The translations under genes were made by a program, and so were the position numbers. From Desulfuromusa sp. (GTDB lineage: Bacteria; Desulfobacterota; Desulfuromonadia; Desulfuromonadales; Geopsychrobacteraceae), in NCBI GenBank assembly GCA_029934755.1, contig JAOZLQ010000026.1, positions 4,755 through 18,816 on the forward strand: 14,062 nucleotides of DNA, in the 5' to 3' direction. Position 1 is the first letter of the stretch; every line of letters starts with the position of its first letter. Under the pieces are notes generated by a model, which worked only from the letters and a program-made list of their open reading frames with translations, made no database searches and was not told the origin of the DNA. This document shows positions 8,585-14,062 of the stretch, in pieces.

Positions 8585-8654
8585 TGTAGGGGCGCTGCTT
8601 GCCGCGCCCGTTTTGGGGTGTTACGAACAGGGCGCAGCAAGCGGCGCCCCTACA
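8585..8654. repeat. REP-like inverted doublet (REPIN-type), copy 1
   Basis: This 70-bp element fills most of the gatB-mtnA gap. It holds two inverted units, each with a GTAG foot (8586-8589; reverse complement CTAC 8650-8653) next to a hairpin. The left unit pairs GGGCGC (8590-8595) with GCGCCC (8604-8609). The right unit pairs GGGCGC (8630-8635) with GCGCCC (8644-8649). The two 25-base arms also pair with each other, with two mismatches, across a 20-nt spacer. The GTAG-plus-hairpin layout is that of REP sequences arranged as a doublet. No transposase is nearby. There is no T-run after the hairpin on the minus strand, so it is not a classical intrinsic terminator. Confidence 0.82.
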
Positions 8655-8665
8655 TTATTATTTTA

Positions 8666-10102
8666 TTATTCCGACAATTTCTTCTTCAGCAACTGATTCG
8701 CCATGCCTGGATTTACCTTGCCTTTACTGGCCTTCATGACCTGACCGACAAAAAAGCCCATCATTTTTTCTTTACCGGCCCGGTACTCAGCAACTTGACC
8801 AGGATTAGCAGCAAGTACTTCATCAACAATCACCTCGATAGCACCCGTATCAGAAACCTGCTTCATACCCTTTTCTTCAATAACTTGATCAGCGGTTTTT
8901 CCACTCTGCCAGATCTCTTCGAAAACGATTTTGGCAATTTTTCCAGAGATGGTATTGTCATCAATCCGCAATAGAATCCCAGCAAGCAATTCCGGCGACA
9001 CCGGACAATCGACAATCTCCAAATTTTTCTCCTTGAGTGCACCAAGAACTTCACCCATCACCCAATTGGAACAGATCTTCGGTTTATTATAGAGCTGCAC
9101 CAATACCTCAAAATATTCAGCCAGTCGTCGCTCTGCCGCAAGAACTCCAGCATCATAGGCAGGCAATCCCATTTCATCCTGAAACCGTACTATCTTCGCT
9201 TCAGGCAACTCCGGCAACTGGCGACGAACTTGTTCAATCCAATCTTCGGAAATTTGCAATGGTAACAAATCAGGATCGGGGAAATAACGATAATCGTGAG
9301 CTTCTTCCTTGCTACGCATAGAACGCGAAACCCCGGCATCTGGATCAAATAATCGGGTCTCCTGAACCACCTTTCCACCCTCATCAATTACATCAATCTG
9401 GCGCTCAACTTCATATTCAATCGCCTGCTTGATGAAACGAAACGAATTGAGATTTTTTAGTTCAGAACGAGTTCCCAGTTCTTTCTGACCCCAGGGACGG
9501 ATCGAAACGTTGGCATCACAACGGAAAGAACCTTCTTCTAGATTTCCATCGCAGATTCCGAGATAAACGACGATCTGATGCAGTTGCTTGAGATAGGCAA
9601 TGGCCTCTTCAGAACTGCGCATATCGGGTTCGGAAACCACTTCCAACAACGGAGTACAGGCTCGGTTCAAGTCAACCGATGAGCTGTTATCCTCATTGTG
9701 CAGCAGTTTTCCTGCGTCCTCTTCCATGTGAATACGAGTAATCCCAACCCGTTTTTGACCCAGTTCTTCGGTTTCGATATCCATCCAGCCATGCTCACAA
9801 ATCGGCAACTCGAACTGGGAGATCTGATAGCCCTTGGGTAGATCGGGATAGAAATAGTTTTTCCGGGCAAAAATAGAACGGGGAGCAATCTGGCAATTGG
9901 TTGCCAGTCCGGCTTTAATTCCATCCTCAACCACCTGTCGATTAAGAACAGGTAGCGCCCCTGGTAGACCAAGACAGACCGGACAAGTTTGGCTATTGGG
10001 AGATTGCCCAAACTCGGTTGAACAGCCACAGAAAATTTTTGTTTTGGTTGTCAACTGGACATGAACCTCTAAACCAATGACAACTTCATATCTTGAATTC
10101 AT
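8666..10102 (-). CDS. gatB: Asp-tRNA(Asn)/Glu-tRNA(Gln) amidotransferase subunit B
   Basis: GatB is the tRNA-binding and kinase-like subunit of the GatCAB complex. It activates the side chain of Asp or Glu on mischarged tRNA with ATP and receives ammonia from GatA. The 478-residue length is typical. Visible marks are VVIGLEVHVQL (7-17), the cysteine pairs Cys25/Cys27 and Cys40/Cys43 of the zinc site (CPVCLGLPGALPVLN), PKGYQISQ and HMEEDAGK in the catalytic cradle, NRACTPLLEVVSEPD, and a C-terminal YqeY-like tRNA-binding domain from about residue 400. ATG 10102 has AGGA 7 nt upstream. It is downstream of gatA, separated by the 69-bp repeat element, and upstream of mtnA across the second such element. 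Presence of GatCAB implies that Asn-tRNA, Gln-tRNA or both are made indirectly. Confidence 0.97.
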   Translation of the reverse strand: MNSRYEVVIGLEVHVQLTTKTKIFCGCSTEFGQSPNSQTCPVCLGLPGALPVLNRQVVEDGIKAGLATNCQIAPRSIFARKNYFYPDLPKGYQISQFELPICEHGWMDIETEELGQKRVGITRIHMEEDAGKLLHNEDNSSSVDLNRACTPLLEVVSEPDMRSSEEAIAYLKQLHQIVVYLGICDGNLEEGSFRCDANVSIRPWGQKELGTRSELKNLNSFRFIKQAIEYEVERQIDVIDEGGKVVQETRLFDPDAGVSRSMRSKEEAHDYRYFPDPDLLPLQISEDWIEQVRRQLPELPEAKIVRFQDEMGLPAYDAGVLAAERRLAEYFEVLVQLYNKPKICSNWVMGEVLGALKEKNLEIVDCPVSPELLAGILLRIDDNTISGKIAKIVFEEIWQSGKTADQVIEEKGMKQVSDTGAIEVIVDEVLAANPGQVAEYRAGKEKMMGFFVGQVMKASKGKVNPGMANQLLKKKLSE

Positions 10103-10125
10103 GTTTAAATCCTGTTTGAATATAC

Positions 10126-10194
10126 TGTAGGGGCGAATCTTGTATTCGCCCGTTTTCTTCTACCGGAAGGGCGAATACAAGATTCGCCCCTACA
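10126..10194. repeat. REP-like inverted doublet (REPIN-type), copy 2
   Basis: This 69-bp element sits between gatA and gatB, 7 bp from the gatA stop codon. The two 26-base arms (10126-10151 and 10169-10194) are perfect inverted copies around a 17-nt spacer. Each arm is itself a hairpin: a GTAG foot, then GGGCGAAT pairing with ATTCGCCC across a 5-nt loop CTTGT. DNA or RNA could thus form either one long stem or two short ones. It shares foot, loop core and spacer ends (GTTTT at one end, a TACNGAA-like end at the other) with the 8585-8654 element but has a different stem sequence. Confidence 0.87.
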
Positions 10195-10201
10195 AACCCA
10201 T

Positions 10202-11659
10202 TTACAGTTCCGGTACCCGTTTGTTCCAGTCGGTCGCCTGTTCAAATGCATAAGCGGCCTGAAGCATTTCAGCTTCGGCAAACGGTTTCCCAATCAGTTG
10301 CAGACCAATCGGCAAACCTTCCCCACTAAAACCACAAGGGAGGCTCATAGCACAAGTTCCCGCCAGATTTGTTGGAATGGTAAAGATATCGGACAAATAC
10401 ATCTGCAAAGGATTATTCACCATCGCTCCAATTTTGAATGCCGGAGTAGGTGCAACCGGAGTCAAAAGCAGATCAACCTGCTCAAAAACATCATGGAAAT
10501 CCTGCCGAATCAGGGTCCGAACCTTCTGCGCTTTCAAATAGTAGGCGTCATAATAACCGGAAGAGAGGGCATAGGTTCCCAGCATAATGCGTCGTTTCAC
10601 TTCATCACCAAAACCGGCAGTCCGGGTCTGCTGATACATTCCGATCAGACCTTCACCAGCATCTTGACGGATACCGAAACGGACACCATCGAAGCGGGCC
10701 AGATTGCTCGATGCCTCAGCCATAGCAATCAGGTAATAACTAGCGACCGAATAGTCAGTATGTGGCAGGCTGACCTCGACAATCTCGGCACCCAACTGGT
10801 GATAAGTTTCAATAGCCGCAGCAACCGCCTGTTTAATATCTGAATCCAGACCATCAATAAAATATTCTTTCGGTAGACCGATTTTCTTCCCAGCAACCCC
10901 CTCTTTCAAGTTTTCCAGATAGTCGGGAACAGGGCAATCAACCGAAGTCGAATCAGCAGGGTCATAACCAGCAACCACCCCAAGCATTAACGCACAATCT
11001 TCAACATTTCCCGCCAGCGGGCCGACCTGGTCAAGAGACGAAGCAAAAGCGACCACCCCGTAACGAGAAACTCTTCCGTAGGTTGGCTTGAGTCCAACAA
11101 CACCACAGTGAGAAGCCGGTTGTCGCACTGAACCACCGGTATCAGTTCCTAACGCCGCAACCACTTGACCTGCAGCAACTGCTGCAGCACTTCCACCTGA
11201 AGACCCCCCTGGAACCCGTTCGGTATCCCATGGATTGTGCACCGCACCAGCAGCGCTATTTTCATTGGAACTCCCCATGGCAAATTCATCCATGTTCAGC
11301 TTTCCGACAATAATCGCCCCCTGCTCACGCAATTTGACAATCGCCGTTGCATCATAGGGGGAAATATAATTATCAAGAATCTTTGAGCCACAGGTCGTCC
11401 GAACATCCAAGGTATTAAAAATATCTTTGACCGCAACAGGAATTCCGGTTAATAGCATTGCATTTCCCGCGGCAAGTTGTTGGTCAGCGGCGGCGGCTGC
11501 GGTCAGAGCTTCTTCCTCACAAACGGTGATAAAAGCATTTAACCTATCATCCGTTGCTTTGATTCGTTCCAAACATGCTTGAGTTAATTCAACCGAAGTC
11601 AGTTCACCAGAAATCAATTTTTGTCGCATCTCTTGAATTGTTAAATCATGGAACTTCAT
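10202..11659 (-). CDS. gatA: Asp-tRNA(Asn)/Glu-tRNA(Gln) amidotransferase subunit A
   Basis: GatA is the glutaminase of GatCAB: it frees ammonia from glutamine and channels it to GatB. The 485-residue protein is a complete amidase-signature enzyme with the Ser-cisSer-Lys triad visible as Lys78 (PVAVKD), Ser153 in GGSSGGS (151-157) and Ser177 in GTDTGGSVRQPAS. MDEFAMGSSNENS (123-135) and PTYGRVSRYG (192-201) are typical of GatA and distinguish it from generic amidases. ATG 11659 has GGAG 5 nt upstream. It follows gatC after a 176-bp gap largely filled by a long palindrome, unusual for a pair whose products form one heterotrimer. Confidence 0.97.
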   Translation of the reverse strand: MKFHDLTIQEMRQKLISGELTSVELTQACLERIKATDDRLNAFITVCEEEALTAAAAADQQLAAGNAMLLTGIPVAVKDIFNTLDVRTTCGSKILDNYISPYDATAIVKLREQGAIIVGKLNMDEFAMGSSNENSAAGAVHNPWDTERVPGGSSGGSAAAVAAGQVVAALGTDTGGSVRQPASHCGVVGLKPTYGRVSRYGVVAFASSLDQVGPLAGNVEDCALMLGVVAGYDPADSTSVDCPVPDYLENLKEGVAGKKIGLPKEYFIDGLDSDIKQAVAAAIETYHQLGAEIVEVSLPHTDYSVASYYLIAMAEASSNLARFDGVRFGIRQDAGEGLIGMYQQTRTAGFGDEVKRRIMLGTYALSSGYYDAYYLKAQKVRTLIRQDFHDVFEQVDLLLTPVAPTPAFKIGAMVNNPLQMYLSDIFTIPTNLAGTCAMSLPCGFSGEGLPIGLQLIGKPFAEAEMLQAAYAFEQATDWNKRVPEL

Positions 11660-11707
11660 AAATACTCCAAAACTACCAATGGGAAGTTTTTGTTGTTTAC
11701 TTGTATT

Positions 11708-11835
11708 TGATGGCTATGCAAAAATTTTATCCTGCAAGGCTTAGTGGTTTTTCAGGGGCGAAGACATACATCAGTATGACGAGATCCTGGAAAACCACTG
11801 TAACGCAGCAGGGTATTTTTTTTGCGACGCCATCA
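11708..11835. repeat. 128-bp nested imperfect palindrome between gatC and gatA
   Basis: Successive inverted blocks share one centre near 11771.5. They are TGATGGC (11708-11714) with GCCATCA (11829-11835); an 18-base block at 11718-11735 with 11808-11825 (14 of 18 complementary); AGTGGTTTTTCAGG (11743-11756) with CCTGGAAAACCACT (11786-11799), 13 of 14; and CATAC (11765-11769) with GTATG (11774-11778) around ATCA. The outer end touches the gatC stop codon (11838-11836). It codes for nothing I can support. It resembles a small non-autonomous palindromic repeat, but that class is inference. If transcribed it would fold into a long hairpin. Confidence 0.78.
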
Positions 11836-12123
11836 TTACTCGATAACCTTGGGAACCTTGAAACAGTTATCCCCGAAAGCAGGGGCATTCTGCAATGCCC
11901 GCTCAATTCCAATAGCTGGTTGGATCTCATCCTGTCGAAATGCGTTTGACATCGGTACCGCATGCGCCATAGGTTCAATTCCATCGGTGTCAAGTTCGTT
12001 CAATTTATCGACATAACCAAGGATGGCATCCATTTGGCTGGTCATAACTTGCAAATTCTCCGATTCGAGAGTCAACCGAGCCAACCGGGCCACGTTTTCT
12101 ACATCTTTTTGGCTGATTTTCAT
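11836..12123 (-). CDS. gatC: Asp-tRNA(Asn)/Glu-tRNA(Gln) amidotransferase subunit C
   Basis: GatC is the small subunit that wraps around and stabilises GatA-GatB. The 95-residue product has the family pattern: ISQKDVENVARLARLTL near the N-terminus, a central helix with ILGYVDKLNELDTDGIEPMAH, and the C-terminal stretch FRQDE..P.I..E..L.NAP ending in FKVPKVIE. I chose ATG 12123 because AAGGA (12134-12130) is then 6 nt upstream; a TTG at 12129 in frame would touch the SD. It starts 27 bp after the mrp stop, suggesting cotranscription with mrp. The stop codon is directly abutted by the long palindrome. Confidence 0.95.
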   Translation of the reverse strand: MKISQKDVENVARLARLTLESENLQVMTSQMDAILGYVDKLNELDTDGIEPMAHAVPMSNAFRQDEIQPAIGIERALQNAPAFGDNCFKVPKVIE

Positions 12124-12150
12124 AATCAATCCTTAAAAAACAAACGTCTA

Positions 12151-13020
12151 TTATTTCTCCACACTAAATTCAATCACTGCAGTCGCAACCTTCTGAAACG
12201 CTTGGCTACTGGTAGAATCTGGATACTCAAGAATATGTGGTTTACCGGCGTCACCACCGATGACCACCAAAGGCTCAAATGGAATTTTAACTAACAATGG
12301 AACACCAGTTTTTTCTGCCAGTTTTTCAGCTCCACCACTCTTGAAGATATCTGATCTCTCACCGCAATGGGGGCAAATAAATCCGCTCATATTTTCAATT
12401 AACCCAACGACCGGTAGCTTCAATTCACGACAGAAGCTGAGTGATTTTTCGACATCAGTCAGAGCAACATCCTGTGGAGTGGTCACAACCACCGCCGCTG
12501 AACCAGATCCAAGCAATTGTACCGCACTCAAAGGTTCATCTCCGGTTCCAGGAGGACAATCAAGCAGGAGATAGTCGAGTTCACCCCAGACCACATCCGC
12601 CAGTAACTGCTGAATTGCACCATGCTTCATCGGCCCCCGCATAATTGTTGCTTCACTGGTTGATGCCAGGAGAAAACCGATTGACATCAGCTTTAAACCA
12701 GAAGTGGCCAATGGATGAATGCCATCATCATCAGCATTTGGACGTTCACCCTCAAGTCCCAGCATCTTCGGAATACTCGGCCCATGGATATCAATATCCA
12801 GCAAGCCAACTTTTTTTCCCTGTTCCACCAGAGCCAAAGCCAAGTTTACCGCAGTTGTACTTTTACCAACTCCACCTTTACCGGACATGACAATAATTTT
12901 ATTTTTAACTTCACACATCCGCTTATCTAATTTTTGACGCATCTGAAACTGTTGATCCTTCGGATTTCCCTGCTGATTGATTGAGCAGGAGCTATCATTA
13001 CAACCCTCACAACTTGACAT
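12151..13020 (-). CDS. mrp: Mrp/NBP35-family ATP-binding iron-sulfur carrier
   Basis: This 289-residue P-loop ATPase of the Mrp/ApbC/NBP35 family should assemble or carry [4Fe-4S] clusters for delivery to apoproteins in the cytoplasm. The deviant Walker A motif SGKGGVGKST is at 46-55, the second lysine-switch region DIDIHGPSIPKML at 75-87, DCPPGTGDE at 154-162 and the dimer-bridging cluster motif CPHC at 216-219. The N-terminus carries extra cysteines Cys4, Cys7, Cys12 and Cys36, reminiscent of the NBP35 N-terminal cluster but with different spacing. The DUF59 domain found at the front of many Mrp proteins is absent. ATG 13020 has AAGGAG about 11 nt upstream, a rather long spacing. It lies 57 bp after the regulator gene and just before gatC. 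The true client proteins are unknown. Confidence 0.92.
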   Translation of the reverse strand: MSSCEGCNDSSCSINQQGNPKDQQFQMRQKLDKRMCEVKNKIIVMSGKGGVGKSTTAVNLALALVEQGKKVGLLDIDIHGPSIPKMLGLEGERPNADDDGIHPLATSGLKLMSIGFLLASTSEATIMRGPMKHGAIQQLLADVVWGELDYLLLDCPPGTGDEPLSAVQLLGSGSAAVVVTTPQDVALTDVEKSLSFCRELKLPVVGLIENMSGFICPHCGERSDIFKSGGAEKLAEKTGVPLLVKIPFEPLVVIGGDAGKPHILEYPDSTSSQAFQKVATAVIEFSVEK

Positions 13021-13077
13021 GATTTTCTATTCTCCTTCGTTTGTTGTTATATAAAGCACGGAATGGCTAAACCACCA

Positions 13078-14062
13078 TCATGCGCCTAACGCTTCAATAA
13101 GTTCTTCAATCTCTTCAGGTTCATACTCTTCATTCTGGAGAGCAATACGGTAGTTCCCCAACAATATCTCAGCAGCACGGAAATTCTGCTGCTGACGATA
13201 AATTAATAATAATTGACTGATAATAGTATCGGAAGTCGGGTCAATAAATAAACCCCTCTGCAACAACTCAGCGGCCTCTTCTGCTTGTTGCCTCCGCTGC
13301 AATAGTTGAGCAAGCATGCTGATCTGCTCCAGTCGTAAATGAGTCATCTTTTCACGTTGTAGAAGCAAGTCACCATCCAAATCATACCCAGACAGAAATT
13401 CGCCTCCCCAAAGACGATCCATTTTCCATAAGGCATGCTCTGCCTGCCAAAAATGTTCTCTCTGCAGGTGGTAACGAACCAGTTTCCCCATCGTTTCGGC
13501 AAATTGAAAGCTATCGATCTGTACGTGCCGCAATGACAACATTCCCTTTTCCAGGATCAAATAATCACGGCGGATTCTTTGATCAAAGCACTCTTCCAAT
13601 GCCTTGCGCAAACGAGAATGTGCCGTGTCAAAGCTATTTCTTGCCTTGCGTGATGGGCTTTCCGGCCACAATATTCCCATCATTAATTCAAGACTTAAAC
13701 TATGGTTCGGAGCAACAATTAAAAGAGCTAAAATTTGCCGGGAAGCCTGCCCCACCTGACTCAGATCAAAAGTCTCCCGCTCCAATTGCAGTTGAAACTT
13801 CCCCAAACAGGTAACTTTTAGTAATGGAATCTGGCGATTATCCTCGTCAAGACTCGCAAGTAAATGCTCTTCCAATATAGAATGGAGCAATATCTGTTCT
13901 TGACGATGTGTTATAAGTGGCAACAAATCATCGATCAAATTTGGAGCCATTCCCCAGAAGAAGGGAACTCTATGCCGCTTCAATAATTCAAAAAAGTTCC
14001 GGACATATTCAACCGCCCCCACTGAATCCCCGCGTTGTTTTTGCACCACTGCCAACCAAGCA
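13078..14062 (-). CDS. MalT-like transcriptional regulator with C-terminal BTAD, N-terminus cut by window edge
   Basis: The frame is open to the right edge, so only the C-terminal 327 residues are visible. The in-frame TTG at 14055 is not a credible start, because Ala-Trp codons precede it and continue a helical repeat. Numbering from 14055, residues 1-75 look like the end of a helical, TPR-type region. Residues ~79-178 are an OmpR/SARP-type winged helix (LLKVTCLGKFQL, then ILALLIVAPNHSLSLELMMGILWP and ARNSFDTAHSRLRKAL). Residues ~180-318 are a bacterial transcriptional activator domain (BTAD), a TPR-like bundle with LWGGEFLSGYD and a typical closing helix. Regulators with BTAD at the end often have a STAND ATPase and TPR in front, as in MalT-like proteins; that front is outside the window. 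It may regulate the downstream genes or be unrelated to them. Confidence 0.8.
   Translation of the reverse strand, partial: AWLAVVQKQRGDSVGAVEYVRNFFELLKRHRVPFFWGMAPNLIDDLLPLITHRQEQILLHSILEEHLLASLDEDNRQIPLLKVTCLGKFQLQLERETFDLSQVGQASRQILALLIVAPNHSLSLELMMGILWPESPSRKARNSFDTAHSRLRKALEECFDQRIRRDYLILEKGMLSLRHVQIDSFQFAETMGKLVRYHLQREHFWQAEHALWKMDRLWGGEFLSGYDLDGDLLLQREKMTHLRLEQISMLAQLLQRRQQAEEAAELLQRGLFIDPTSDTIISQLLLIYRQQQNFRAAEILLGNYRIALQNEEYEPEEIEELIEALGA

Noticed and set aside
8585..8654. Intrinsic terminator of gatB
   Set aside because: The hairpin is strong but no T-run follows it on the minus strand; the paired GTAG units fit a REP doublet better.
10298..10843. 181-residue open frame on the plus strand opposite gatA
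   Set aside because: It lies wholly antisense to a clearly conserved gatA and its translation shows no domain or plausible fold. It is a shadow frame.
11701..11949. 82-residue plus-strand frame running over the palindrome and gatC
   Set aside because: It consists of one palindrome arm plus antisense gatC; nothing supports it as a protein.
13021..13077. Promoter of mrp, from TATAAC on the minus strand
   Set aside because: The -10-like hexamer has no acceptable -35 at 16-18 nt, and no GG-N10-GC sigma-54 pattern fits either.
1..14062. CRISPR array, insertion sequence, prophage, tRNA or rRNA
   Set aside because: No spaced direct repeats, transposase or integrase frames, or tRNA/rRNA sequence could be recognised on either strand.

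Overview
The window reads as a stretch of ordinary bacterial chromosome. It most likely comes from a Desulfuromonadales-type deltaproteobacterium (Geobacter, Desulfuromonas or Pelobacter relatives) of moderate G+C. That placement is inference. It rests on protein style: a REC-DUF4388-J domain-TPR regulator, a Mrp/NBP35 ATPase with an N-terminal cysteine cluster, GatCAB, and a MalT-like regulator ending in a winged helix plus BTAD. No rRNA, tRNA or other marker settles it.

Left part (1-2388). A SLT-type lytic transglycosylase gene on the minus strand runs off the left edge. A 147-bp divergent intergenic region separates it from ttcA (tRNA 2-thiocytidine synthetase family) on the plus strand. 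Next on the plus strand is a membrane-anchored Bax-like glucosaminidase, preceded by a good sigma-70-type promoter. It ends 6 bp from the end of the convergent minus-strand block.

Central and right part (2389-14062). Everything is on the minus strand. Read in transcription order (right to left) it is: the C-terminal part of a MalT/BTAD regulator, mrp, gatC, gatA, gatB, mtnA, glnE, and the REC-DUF4388-J-TPR protein. Spacing is tight between mrp and gatC (27 bp) and between mtnA and glnE (10 bp), and glnE and the regulator overlap by 4 bp. The block therefore looks like one long operon or two abutting ones. It combines Fe-S cluster handling, tRNA-dependent Asn/Gln formation, methionine salvage and control of glutamine synthetase.

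The gaps that are not tight each hold a structured DNA element. A 128-bp nested imperfect palindrome abuts the gatC stop codon, before gatA. A 69-bp doublet of inverted REP-like hairpins lies between gatA and gatB. A related 70-bp doublet lies between gatB and mtnA. The two doublets share a GTAG foot, a CTTG loop core and spacer ends, but have different, still self-complementary stems. These elements are the least explained part of the window.

No gene-free stretch longer than 300 bases exists here. I saw no insertion sequence, CRISPR array, prophage, tRNA or rRNA, and no clear new defence or biosynthetic system.
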